From: JAAYAY01 sp963674575
GTDB lineage: Bacteria; Planctomycetota; Planctomycetia; Pirellulales; Thermoguttaceae
Assembly (NCBI GenBank): GCA_963674575.2
Contig: CAXXQT010000009.1
Location: 1,302,001-1,366,000, forward strand
DNA: 64,000 bases
Direction of reading: 5' to 3'
Below are positions 7,300 to 15,450 of this stretch, piece by piece. Positions within the stretch are counted from its first letter, which is position 1. Each line of letters starts with the position of its first letter. The notes below the pieces were generated by a model. It saw only the letters and a list, made by a program, of their open reading frames with translations. It was not told where the DNA came from and did not search any database. The translations under genes were made by a program, and so were the position numbers.

Positions 7300-9435
7300 A
7301 TGCGATACTCAACTTCACTGATCAGCCTTCTGGCCGCTATCCTGCTTCTGCCAACCATCTCCAGTTCGGCGGCCGACGACAAGCCTCTTTCCGACAATGA
7401 CATCCTAATCGCCGACTTCGAGGGCGAGGACTACGGCGATTGGACCGTCGAGGGCGAGGCTTTTGGGACCGGACCTGCCGTGGCGAATGTGCAACCGCGA
7501 AACCAAGTCGTCGGTCATTGGGGCAAGGGGCTCGTCAATTCCTTCCTTGGCGGCGATCTGCCGCACGGCAAGTTGACGTCGCAACCGTTTACCGTCGAGC
7601 GTCCCTACATCAACTTCCTCATTGGGGCCGGCAGTCATGAAGGCCAGACCTGCATGAATCTCCTGGTCGACGGCAAGGTCGTCCGCACGGTCGTGGGGCC
7701 GTCCCTGAAAAACCAGGAGGGGCAAGAGGTGCTCGACTGGTTCAGTTGGGATGTGAAAGACCTTGCCGGCAAAAGCGCCGCCCTCGAGATCGTCGACCGG
7801 TGCTCGGTCGGATGGGGCCATATCAATGTGGACCAGATCTTCCAGTCCGACGAGCCCCGCAAATCGACCGATCGCGAGTTTCTCCGCGCCGTAACGCTCG
7901 ACCGCACCTCGCTCGTTCCTCAATACACCTTCGGCCAGACCCTCGAAGAGCAGGAGGCCCAGCTCAAGACGAATCCCTACATGCAGCGACTGGAGGCCTC
8001 GCGTCAGGCCATGGCCGGCGATCCTTATCGCCCCATCTATCACTACGTGAATCCCGAGGGACGATTGAACGATCCCAACGGACTGTGCTTCTGGCAGGGG
8101 CGGTGGCATCTGTTCTACCAGGCTTATCCGCCGGAAGACCCGCGCCAGCATTGGGGACACGCCGTCAGCGACGACCTCGTCCATTGGCGGGATCTGCCCC
8201 TGGCCATCTATCCCAACCCGGAAGACAAGTGTTACTCCGGCGCCGCGTTGGTCGAGGAAGATCGCGTCATTGCCATGTATCACGGCACGAGCGTGGGCAA
8301 CATGGTGGCTGTTTCCAGCGATCCTCTGCTGCTGAACTGGGAAAAAGTGGCGGGCAAGGCGGTCATCCCCATCAAGAGCGCTGACGGATCGCCGCTGCCC
8401 TATCGCGTGTTTGATCCGTGCATTTGGAAGAAGGGCGACACCTACTACTCCCTTTCGGGCGGCACGCTCCCCGGCCCCGGCGGGCGTCCCACCCGAGCCG
8501 ATTTCCTCTTCCGCTCGAAGAACCTGGTCGACTGGGAGTATCTGCATCCTTTCGTGGAAGACGATCGATTCTCGCTCGTGGGCGACGACGGCGCGTGCCC
8601 CTATTTCTGGCCCATCGGCGACCGCCACATCCTCCTTCACTTCAGCCACATGAGCGGCGGCAAGTACCTGCTGGGCGATTACGACACCCAGCGCGACAAG
8701 CTCGTCGCCACGGCCGGGGGCGACTTCAACTTTGGTTCCTATGGTCCCTGTGGGGTCCATGCTCCCTCGGCCTGCCCCGACGGGAAGGGCGGCGTGATCG
8801 TTCTCTTCAACATGAACCCCGGTATGAACACCGAGGGTTGGAACCAGATCATGAGCCTGCCCCGGCGGCTCACGCTCCTGGGCAAGAATCAACTGGGCAT
8901 TCAGCCGGCAGGGGATCTCGAATCGCTGCGCACCAATCACGTCCATCTCGACGCAATGACGCTTCCTGCCAACGAGGACGTGGTTCTGGAAAAAGTGGCC
9001 GGCAATGCCATGGAAATCGTGGCCCGGCTCGATCCCAAGGGTGCGGCCATGGTTGAGATGGACGTGCTCCGTTCGCCGGGTGCGGAAGAAGCCACGCGAA
9101 TCCTGTTCTACCGTGAGCGGGGCCTTCGCGATCGTAGCCTGCCGGGGCCCCGCCCAAGCGTCATTTCGATCGACATGGGTCGCGGCTCAATCCTGCCCGG
9201 CGCCACCTCCCGTCCCCCCGAGTCGGCACCGGTCATGATCGCTCGGGGCGAGCCGGTTGAACTTCGCGTGTTCATCGACAAGAGCGTCGTCGAGGTGTTC
9301 GTCAACGGCAAGCAGTGTGTGGCCGTGCGGGTTTACCCGGGGCGAGAAGACAGCGTGGGCGTTTCGCTCCGCGCCCAGGGCCAGGACGCGCAGCTCAAGT
9401 CGCTTGATGCCTGGCAGATGAAGGGTGTTTATTGA
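7300..9435 (+). CDS. Secreted GH32-family-like protein (levanase/invertase fold) with N-terminal accessory domain
   Basis: 711 residues with a signal peptide (MRYSTSLISLLAAILLLPTISSSAA). Residues about 35-185 form a beta-rich domain (IADFEGEDYGDWTVEG...) found in front of levanase-type modules. The five-bladed GH32 module starts at about 245 with YHYVNPEGRLNDPNG, where D258 is the expected nucleophile, and a C-terminal beta-sandwich ends in LRVFIDKSVVEVFVNG, characteristic of GH32. Two other hallmark motifs are altered: the RDP box reads FDP (D372), and the EC box that carries the acid/base Glu reads DDGACP (A432-C433). It is therefore a fructan-hydrolase relative, but its activity and substrate are uncertain. 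It probably shares an operon with the GH127 gene. Confidence 0.85.
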   Translation: MRYSTSLISLLAAILLLPTISSSAADDKPLSDNDILIADFEGEDYGDWTVEGEAFGTGPAVANVQPRNQVVGHWGKGLVNSFLGGDLPHGKLTSQPFTVERPYINFLIGAGSHEGQTCMNLLVDGKVVRTVVGPSLKNQEGQEVLDWFSWDVKDLAGKSAALEIVDRCSVGWGHINVDQIFQSDEPRKSTDREFLRAVTLDRTSLVPQYTFGQTLEEQEAQLKTNPYMQRLEASRQAMAGDPYRPIYHYVNPEGRLNDPNGLCFWQGRWHLFYQAYPPEDPRQHWGHAVSDDLVHWRDLPLAIYPNPEDKCYSGAALVEEDRVIAMYHGTSVGNMVAVSSDPLLLNWEKVAGKAVIPIKSADGSPLPYRVFDPCIWKKGDTYYSLSGGTLPGPGGRPTRADFLFRSKNLVDWEYLHPFVEDDRFSLVGDDGACPYFWPIGDRHILLHFSHMSGGKYLLGDYDTQRDKLVATAGGDFNFGSYGPCGVHAPSACPDGKGGVIVLFNMNPGMNTEGWNQIMSLPRRLTLLGKNQLGIQPAGDLESLRTNHVHLDAMTLPANEDVVLEKVAGNAMEIVARLDPKGAAMVEMDVLRSPGAEEATRILFYRERGLRDRSLPGPRPSVISIDMGRGSILPGATSRPPESAPVMIARGEPVELRVFIDKSVVEVFVNGKQCVAVRVYPGREDSVGVSLRAQGQDAQLKSLDAWQMKGVY

Positions 9436-9442
9436 GCGAGAC

Positions 9443-9931
9443 ATGACGAATCCGTACCGGTCGCCGAAGTGCTCGCCCCAGTCTTCCCGTGACGACAGTG
9501 TCCTGGACCGCGTCTGCTGGGCACTGCTCGGAACTATTGTGGGCGGGTTGGCGGGCCGGTTCGGTGGCTGGTTCGTGTGGAACTTCATCTATGGCATCGG
9601 AAGCAGCGTGATCAGCGATGAGATCTACGCGGCGCACGTAGGCGACGTCTGCCTCTGGTCGATGCTTGTCGGAGCCGCAACGGGTGTTCTGGCAGGCTTC
9701 ATTTCTGCCTCGCGACTGCCCCTCGTCCTGCTGGGGCAATACGGTGTTGGGGTCGTTGCCGGCATGGTGAGTGCGTACTGGGGCTGGCGGTGCGGTCTCG
9801 GCGGGTATTTCGTCGGGCAGATGGTTGGAATTGCAGTGGTAGTGGCCTGTCTGACGCCGCGTCGTGTAAGAAGGGATGCTGAGTCGGGAGGGACGGCAGC
9901 CGTCAGGGAGGAAGCAAGACCCGATACCTAA
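9443..9931 (+). CDS. Small hypothetical membrane protein
   Basis: Start at the ATG at 9443 (MTNPYRSP, a beginning I associate with small planctomycete membrane proteins), 7 bases after the GH32 stop; the frame is open further upstream but would overlap that gene. The 162-residue protein has four or more hydrophobic segments (ALLGTIVGGLAGRFGGWFVW, CLWSMLVGAATGVLAGFI, LVLLGQYGVGVVAGMVSAYW, GYFVGQMVGIAVVVACL) and a charged tail. I do not recognise the family. Close spacing implies co-transcription with the glycoside hydrolases, but a role in glycan use is only a guess. Confidence 0.7.
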   Translation: MTNPYRSPKCSPQSSRDDSVLDRVCWALLGTIVGGLAGRFGGWFVWNFIYGIGSSVISDEIYAAHVGDVCLWSMLVGAATGVLAGFISASRLPLVLLGQYGVGVVAGMVSAYWGWRCGLGGYFVGQMVGIAVVVACLTPRRVRRDAESGGTAAVREEARPDT

Positions 9932-10008
9932 ACCGTTCGTCGAGTGATATTCCGGAAATAGAGGGATCGGCAGCCGGTTGATTGGGATCGCTGGCGATTG
10001 AGGCGAAG

Positions 10009-10078
10009 AGCCGGGCTACGTTGGGGACCGGAGAGGTCGGGCGACCGGCTGTGAGATGGTCAGTTCAAGAGCCCGGCT
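10009..10078. terminator. Inverted repeat between convergent genes, possible bidirectional terminator
   Basis: AGCCGGGCT at 10009-10017 is the reverse complement of AGCCCGGCT at 10070-10078. The interval contains a further pair (ACCGG and CCGGT-like blocks). It lies between the convergent genes ending at 9931 and 10088. No T-run is present. A very similar hairpin follows rsmE at 23864. Confidence 0.4.
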
Positions 10079-10087
10079 ATTCTGACG

Positions 10088-10870
10088 CTAGACAGTCCGC
10101 ACCGGATCGTATTCCGTGCGGCTTGGCCAGGCCTCGAGGGTGTCGAACTCGGCTGTCAGCACGTCGGCCAGGCACTCCATGGCAAAACGTTCGCTGGCGT
10201 AGTGTCCGGGGAGGATCAGGCCGATCCCGTGGGCTTCCGCTTCGAGATAGGTGTGGTAGCGGGTCTCTCCGAGAAGCATGGCGTCGCACTGGGCCTGACG
10301 GGCGTTTTCCAGGAATTCCCCCGCGGCCCCACAGGCGACCGCCATCAAGCGGACGGTCTTTTCCGGAGCCCCCACGATCTGGATCGTGTCGAGATTGAGG
10401 AACTGCTTGACGGATTCGGCGATCTCGCCCAGCGGTGTATCGCTTTCGAGCCATCCGATCCGCCCGGCGCCGAGTTCATCGCCGGTGAACACCAGGGGGA
10501 AGACGCCGCGGAGATCCAGCCCCCGGGCAAGCCGCTGGTTGATGCCGTTGGCGGCCGAATCGAAGGCGGTGTGGGCGCTGTAGACGGCGATCCCGGCCGC
10601 GATCAGGTCGAGGAGCATCTTTCCGGTGGGCGTCTCGGAGGTCAGACGCTTGACAGGTCGAAAGGGCATGGGATGGTGGGTGACGATCAGGTCGACCTTC
10701 CCCGCCACCGCCTCGGCCACCACGTTCGGAGTGACGGTCAGGCAGGTCATCAGTCGACGAACCGGCCGGGTCGGATCTCCGATGAGCAACCCCACGTTGT
10801 CCCAGTCCTCCGCCAGGCCGAGGGGGGCGATCCTTCCCAAAAACTCCGTTACCGTCTCCACTGTCCGCAT
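10088..10870 (-). CDS. Nif3-like dinuclear metal centre protein
   Basis: 260 residues of the Nif3/YbgI family (also called GTP cyclohydrolase I type 2-like), cytoplasmic hexameric proteins with a two-metal site and a poorly defined role. Metal-binding motifs are visible: DWDNVGLLIGD at about 22, VTHHPMPFRP at about 63 (paired His), HTAFDSAANG at about 98, and the C-terminal GHYASERFAME at about 220. The ATG at 10870 gives a standard N-terminus (MRTVETVTEFLGRIAP). It is a monocistronic gene, convergent with the membrane protein at 9443. Family assignment is secure; function is not. Confidence 0.92.
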   Translation of the reverse strand: MRTVETVTEFLGRIAPLGLAEDWDNVGLLIGDPTRPVRRLMTCLTVTPNVVAEAVAGKVDLIVTHHPMPFRPVKRLTSETPTGKMLLDLIAAGIAVYSAHTAFDSAANGINQRLARGLDLRGVFPLVFTGDELGAGRIGWLESDTPLGEIAESVKQFLNLDTIQIVGAPEKTVRLMAVACGAAGEFLENARQAQCDAMLLGETRYHTYLEAEAHGIGLILPGHYASERFAMECLADVLTAEFDTLEAWPSRTEYDPVRTV

Positions 10871-11435
10871 GTTAACTTCCTCCTCCCTGGGTTGCTGTTC
10901 GCACGCGATTTGAGGATCTGCTCCAATCGGGGTCCAGTATAAGAAAGGTATTTCCTCTGGGTAACCGGGCGGAGAATCTCGCCGTGATGGGGAAGTGATG
11001 GACGCCGAAGGCCGGGCGTGAAGGCCTTGCCTGCAGCATCATCGGTTTTTGGTGATCCGTGAGAGGTCAACTGGCTCCGCTGCGGGGGTGAGCAGCCCGC
11101 TCACCCCGGCCTGGATGTTGTCGTAAGGTGTTATGCAGCAATTGGTTGCAGTGACGCCTGGCCCCCGCTTCGGGAGCGTGACCGGCGGTTGAGGGGTGGT
11201 GTGCCGGAGCGGCAAAACCTATAATGCACTTCCGCTGTGCCGCACTGAAAAGTCGCTTTTCGCTCCGCGAAAAGGCGTGCAAGAGGTGGTTTCTGCAGTT
11301 CTGCGATGCTGAAAGGTGCCTTGCCGGCCGGTTGGTGTCCGCCATGCGTGCTCCGAACGACCGCCCCAGATTTCCGCGAAAAGCCGGGAGTGGGTTGTGA
11401 TGCAGTCACCAGGGAGCCTGAACAGGAGAGAAACC
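10871..11435 (+). other. Intergenic region with a hairpin, no gene seen
   Basis: No credible gene. At 11254-11277 there is a hairpin CGCTTTTCGC / GCGAAAAGGCG with loop TCC and one bulge. A TATAAT at 11219-11224 could be a -10 for the downstream hydrolase, but I see no matching -35. A short palindrome TGCCG...CGGCA lies just before it. Confidence 0.45.
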
Positions 11436-12608
11436 ATGAACTCGCCCGTGGATGTCCCTGAGATCATCTGCGAGTTTCCGGAGGCCCTCAAGCCGCTTCG
11501 GGAACGAATCCTCGCGAATCTGGTCATGATTTCCCAGATACCAGCCCCAACCGGCCACGAAATCGGGCGGGTCCGCTTCCTCCTGGACCGGTTTGCCGAG
11601 GCCGGCCTTTCCGATGCCACCGCGGACGAGGTTGGCAACGCCGTTGGGCGTCTGGGCGGGAAAGGTTCCGGTCGTACGATCCTGCTCGCCTCGCATCTCG
11701 ACACGATCATACCCGCATCCCAGGCCCACGACGTGGTGGTCGAGGCCGATCGGGTCTTGGGGCCCGGCATCGGCGATAATGCCCTTGGCGCCGCGGTCGT
11801 GTCGCTCATGCCCACGATTCTCGAACATCTCCAGATCGAATTGAACAGCGATCTGATCCTGCTCGGATCGACCGGCTCGCTCGGACGAGGAAATCACGCG
11901 GGACTCCGTTTCTTTCTCGATCATCTTCCCAGTCGCGTCGACGTGGGAATTTGCGTCGAAGGGATGCAGATGGGACGTCTCAACTATTTCTCGATCGGTA
12001 CGGCTCGGGCCGATATTTCGTGCTCCGTCCGCACCCATTCCGAGCCGTCCCGCAGCTACGGCTCCGAAAGCGCCTTGGTGGTGCTCAACCACATCATCAA
12101 TCGAATTCTCAGCATCGCCACGCCCACCCGTCCCTACACGCGGATCAACATGGGCAAGATCCACGCCGGCATGAGCTACGACGTGGAGCCGGACCATGCC
12201 GAGTTGGGGCTCGAAATCGTGAGCCATTCTGATGACATGCTCGAGAATGTCTGCAACCAGATCCACGACATTGTGGGCGAGATGTCGGCGCGGCACGCCG
12301 TGGATGTCCACTTCGACCCGTTCTTCTCGACCCAGGCAGGGGGCATCCCCTTCTCCCACCCGCTCGTCAAGAGCGTCTTGGAGGTGATGGAGCAACTGCG
12401 TGTCGAGCCCGACCAGGGGCACAGCCCCTCCGAGCTTTCGGAACTGATCCGTCGCGGCATTCCTGCCGTGACGCTCGGGATCTCCCGCGGCAGGAAGGCC
12501 CGGAAGAGCGAACCCGACCACGTGCTGATTGATCCCATTCTCACCGGCGTGGCCCAACTGGTCGGCGTGATTCTTGCAATCGACGAAGGCGTCTGCGACG
12601 AGGCGTGA
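11436..12608 (+). CDS. M20-family metallopeptidase-like hydrolase lacking the catalytic Glu pair
   Basis: Start at the ATG at 11436 after GGAGAG. 390 residues with the M20/M28 fold signature. The first metal motif is present (SHLDT, H87 and D89), as is the bridging Asp (GIGDN, D114), and VEG near 178 supplies a possible further ligand. Where active members carry the Glu-Glu pair, this protein reads GSTGSLGRGN (S145-T146), so the general base and one ligand are missing. It may be a non-hydrolytic or re-purposed member. It lies 63 bases upstream of gpgS on the same strand, so it may belong to that cluster. Active M20 members cleave amide bonds; the substrate here is unknown. Confidence 0.75.
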   Translation: MNSPVDVPEIICEFPEALKPLRERILANLVMISQIPAPTGHEIGRVRFLLDRFAEAGLSDATADEVGNAVGRLGGKGSGRTILLASHLDTIIPASQAHDVVVEADRVLGPGIGDNALGAAVVSLMPTILEHLQIELNSDLILLGSTGSLGRGNHAGLRFFLDHLPSRVDVGICVEGMQMGRLNYFSIGTARADISCSVRTHSEPSRSYGSESALVVLNHIINRILSIATPTRPYTRINMGKIHAGMSYDVEPDHAELGLEIVSHSDDMLENVCNQIHDIVGEMSARHAVDVHFDPFFSTQAGGIPFSHPLVKSVLEVMEQLRVEPDQGHSPSELSELIRRGIPAVTLGISRGRKARKSEPDHVLIDPILTGVAQLVGVILAIDEGVCDEA

Positions 12609-12671
12609 GCCGGATCAGGCAGGCGGACAAAAGAATCTACCAGTTCGACCCTCTGGGAAAGAAACAAAGGC

Positions 12672-13658
12672 ATGAACTCCGAACAGTGGCTTGAACAGCG
12701 AACTTTCCACCACTCCAACTTCTGGGATATCAAGTGGCTGGTGGAGGAGAAGGAACGGCAGGGGCTGACGATCTCGCTCTGCCTTCCGGCGCTCAACGAA
12801 GAGACAACGATCGGTCAGGAAATTGTGATCCTCAAGGCCGAACTGTTTGATCGCTGTCGCCTGGTCGACGAGATTGCCGTTATCGACTCGGGAAGCACGG
12901 ATCGGACCTGCGAAATCGCCGCCAGCTTTGGGGCCGACGTCTACGTGGCCGCCGAGCACCTGAAGGAAGAAGGCGATCACCGCGGAAAGGGCGAAAACCT
13001 CTGGAAGGCCCTCTATCTTCTCAAGGGCGACATCATCGTCTATGTCGATTCCGACATCCGCAATATCCATCCCAGATTCGTCTACGGGCTGGTCGGCCCC
13101 CTGATCCAGAACCCGGAAGTCCACTACGTGAAGGCCTTCTACGACCGGCCCATCGCTTACTCGGGATTGCTGCGTCCGACGGGCGGCGGACGTGTGACGG
13201 AGATCCTCATTCGCCCCCTCTTCAGCCTGTTCTATCCCGACCTGGCGGCGATCCTGCAACCGCTTTCCGGAGAATATGCCGGGCGGCGATCGATCCTCGA
13301 ACAGATTCCCTACCCCGTCGGATACGGCATCGAGACGTCGATGCTCATCGACATCTACCAGAAACTGGGCCTGACGGCCTTCGCCCAGACCGATCTCGAC
13401 CAGCGTGTTCACCGAAACCAGGAGACCATCGCCCTGGGACGCATGGCCTTCGGCGTACTGCGGACCTTCATGTCGCGTTTAAGTCGCGAACAGAAGGTCC
13501 AATTCAGCGAGGCCCTCCCCAGCATCATGCGCCAGTACGAAGTGGGCGACGGCGGATACCGCCAACTCCAGTACGACATCCAGGAGTTCGAACGAAATCC
13601 TATGATTGAAGTGCCCGCGTATCGGGAGAAGTTTCAGTCAGAAGGGAAGTCAACTTGA
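12672..13658 (+). CDS. gpgS: Glucosyl-3-phosphoglycerate synthase
   Basis: GT81-type glycosyltransferase that joins glucose from an NDP-glucose to 3-phosphoglycerate, giving glucosyl-3-phosphoglycerate, the precursor of glucosylglycerate (a compatible solute) and of related sugars. 328 residues. Visible features are SLCLPALNEETTIG (GT-A nucleotide-binding start, about 36), DSGSTDRT, RGKGENLWK, the metal-binding DSD at D126-S127-D128, and GYGIETSMLIDIY with the following HRNQ near the C-terminus, all typical for GpgS. It heads a run of sugar genes: a glycosyltransferase at 13902, a HAD protein at 15451 and a GT4 at 16458. The gap to the next gene is filled by an AT-rich repeat. Confidence 0.92.
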   Translation: MNSEQWLEQRTFHHSNFWDIKWLVEEKERQGLTISLCLPALNEETTIGQEIVILKAELFDRCRLVDEIAVIDSGSTDRTCEIAASFGADVYVAAEHLKEEGDHRGKGENLWKALYLLKGDIIVYVDSDIRNIHPRFVYGLVGPLIQNPEVHYVKAFYDRPIAYSGLLRPTGGGRVTEILIRPLFSLFYPDLAAILQPLSGEYAGRRSILEQIPYPVGYGIETSMLIDIYQKLGLTAFAQTDLDQRVHRNQETIALGRMAFGVLRTFMSRLSREQKVQFSEALPSIMRQYEVGDGGYRQLQYDIQEFERNPMIEVPAYREKFQSEGKST

Positions 13659-13674
13659 TTGGAATGAGAGAAAG

Positions 13675-13866
13675 AAATACGAAATACGAATCTCGAAATC
13701 CGATACAAACAGGGAAAATACGAAATACGAATATCGAAATCCGAAACAAATCCGAATACTCAAATTTCCCAATGACAGAAACCTCTTGCGCCACGTCTTC
13801 CGTTTGAGACATTCGTATTTTGGGTTTTGAATTTGTTTCGTATTTCGAGATTCGAGTTTCGGATTT
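13675..13866 (+). repeat. AT-rich repeat with three copies of a 35-bp unit
   Basis: Two direct copies of a 35-bp unit lie at 13675-13709 and 13716-13750 (33 of 35 identical; core GAATCTCGAAATCCGA). A third copy lies inverted at 13832-13866 (about 30 of 35 identical to the first after reversal). The whole block is strikingly AT-rich against GC-rich neighbours and sits in the gap between gpgS and the next glycosyltransferase. Small open frames across it are artefacts of the repeat. It may be a mobile palindromic element; it could also form a hairpin in the operon mRNA. Confidence 0.85.
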
Positions 13867-13901
13867 ACTGCTCTACCTACGATTCTCCATTCCACTGGAC
13901 T

Positions 13902-15434
13902 ATGAAACTGGTAATAGGTCACTATCATCTCAATCGCGGCGGTGTCACACGGGTTATTCAGAACCAACTGCTTGCACTCGACCATGTGCTGGACAATCGC
14001 GGCCCCCACGACGTGCTGATTCTCTACGGTGGACGAGCCCAAGATTGGCCCCCCGAGTTTTCCGATCGGCTGCGACGCATCCGGCTTCGGCTCCAGCCCC
14101 TGCCCGAACTCGACTACGACACCGATGGCCCCGCGTCCAACGAACACCTGCCCTCGCGTCTCATGGAGACTCTGCGGGACGCGGGTTTCGATCCCGGGGA
14201 AACGGTCGTCCATCTTCACAACCACTCGATCGGCAAAAATGCGGCCCTTCCCCGGGCGGTTTGGGATCTGGCCCAGCGGGGCTACGGCTTGCTGCTGCAG
14301 ATCCACGATTTTGCCGAAGACCAACGGCCCGGCAACTTCCAACTTCTGGCCAAGAATGGCGGGGCCGAAACCGACTGGCACGGGCGCCTGTATCCGCAGG
14401 CCACCCATGTCCACTTCGCTGTCCTGAACGGACGAGACCGCGGCATCCTTCAAGCGGTGGGGGTTCCCGACGAGCGGCTCCATTTCCTGCCGAATCCCGT
14501 GCTGCCTTTGGAAGACCTTCCCGATCGAGAAGCGGCTCGCGACAAACTGACAAAACTCTTCTCCCTTCCGGCCGACGCGAGGCTTCTCGTTTATCCGGTT
14601 CGCGGGATACGTCGCAAGAACCTCGGCGAGGCGCTGCTCCACAGCCTGCTGGCCCCCGAAGGGACCTTCGTCGGCCTGACCCTGCCGCCCCTGAACCCGA
14701 TCGAACGGCCCCGCTACGAGGCCTGGAAAGCCGCCGCCCGGCGCTGGCAACCACCGTTCCGGTTTGAACTGGGGGCGCCCGGCGGCCTGACTTTTGCCGA
14801 GAGTCTTGCCGCCTCGGACGGAATCCTCACCACGAGTGTGGCCGAGGGTTTTGGGATGGTTTTCTTGGAGACCTGGCTCGCCGATCGCGAGCTCATGGGA
14901 CGGGACCTGCCCGAAATCACCGAGGACTTCACGGCCGCCGGACTCGACCTGAGCCGATTGAACAGCCGTTTCGGCATCCCCGCCGACTGGCTCGACCTGC
15001 CCCGGGTGCGTGAGACTCTCCTGGAAGGCTTTCGGCAGACCCTGGCTGCCTATGGCCGTCCGGAGCCGGCCGACCTTGCTGAGCAGGTGGACGCGAAGCT
15101 TCGGGCGGAGAGCATCGACTTCGGCGATCTCGATGAAGGCCTGCAAACCGCAGTGATCGATCGTGTTGTCCAGGAAAGAGGAAAAGGGGACATCACTGAT
15201 TTCCCAGGACGCCCGTGCATCGATTCGCCGGAAGCCGTCGCTGCCCGCGTGAAGGCGAATGCCCGCATCGTCCAGCGCGATTTTTCGCTTCTTCCCAGCG
15301 GCAAGCGATTAGCGGCCGTCTATGACGCCATCCTGAACTCGCCCCGCGATCGCGATTTCCAACCCTTGGGCCAGCCCGGGGCGATCCTGGATCGATTTCT
15401 GGACTTCACCCGTTTCCGCCTCTTGCGAAATTGA
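13902..15434 (+). CDS. GT-B glycosyltransferase of unknown acceptor
   Basis: I start at the ATG at 13902 (MKLVIGHYHLNRGGVTRVIQ) because the 25 codons upstream are encoded by the AT-rich repeat. 510 residues. The N-terminal Rossmann-like half has the glycine-rich HLNRGGVTRV and VVHLHNHSIGKN. The C-terminal half has LLVYPVRGIRRKNLGEALL and AEGFGMVFLETW, matching the NDP-sugar-binding region of GT4-like enzymes. An extra C-terminal helical region of about 130 residues follows and I do not recognise it. Its position between gpgS and a HAD protein suggests it adds a sugar to glucosylglycerate or its phosphate. That is inference; the donor and acceptor cannot be read from sequence. Confidence 0.75.
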   Translation: MKLVIGHYHLNRGGVTRVIQNQLLALDHVLDNRGPHDVLILYGGRAQDWPPEFSDRLRRIRLRLQPLPELDYDTDGPASNEHLPSRLMETLRDAGFDPGETVVHLHNHSIGKNAALPRAVWDLAQRGYGLLLQIHDFAEDQRPGNFQLLAKNGGAETDWHGRLYPQATHVHFAVLNGRDRGILQAVGVPDERLHFLPNPVLPLEDLPDREAARDKLTKLFSLPADARLLVYPVRGIRRKNLGEALLHSLLAPEGTFVGLTLPPLNPIERPRYEAWKAAARRWQPPFRFELGAPGGLTFAESLAASDGILTTSVAEGFGMVFLETWLADRELMGRDLPEITEDFTAAGLDLSRLNSRFGIPADWLDLPRVRETLLEGFRQTLAAYGRPEPADLAEQVDAKLRAESIDFGDLDEGLQTAVIDRVVQERGKGDITDFPGRPCIDSPEAVAARVKANARIVQRDFSLLPSGKRLAAVYDAILNSPRDRDFQPLGQPGAILDRFLDFTRFRLLRN

Positions 15435-15450
15435 CCGAATCGAGAAGAGC

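Noticed and set aside
13820..14767. 315-codon alternative frame over the glycosyltransferase
   Set aside because: Arg/Ser/Pro-rich out-of-frame shadow; the 13902 frame has GT-B motifs.
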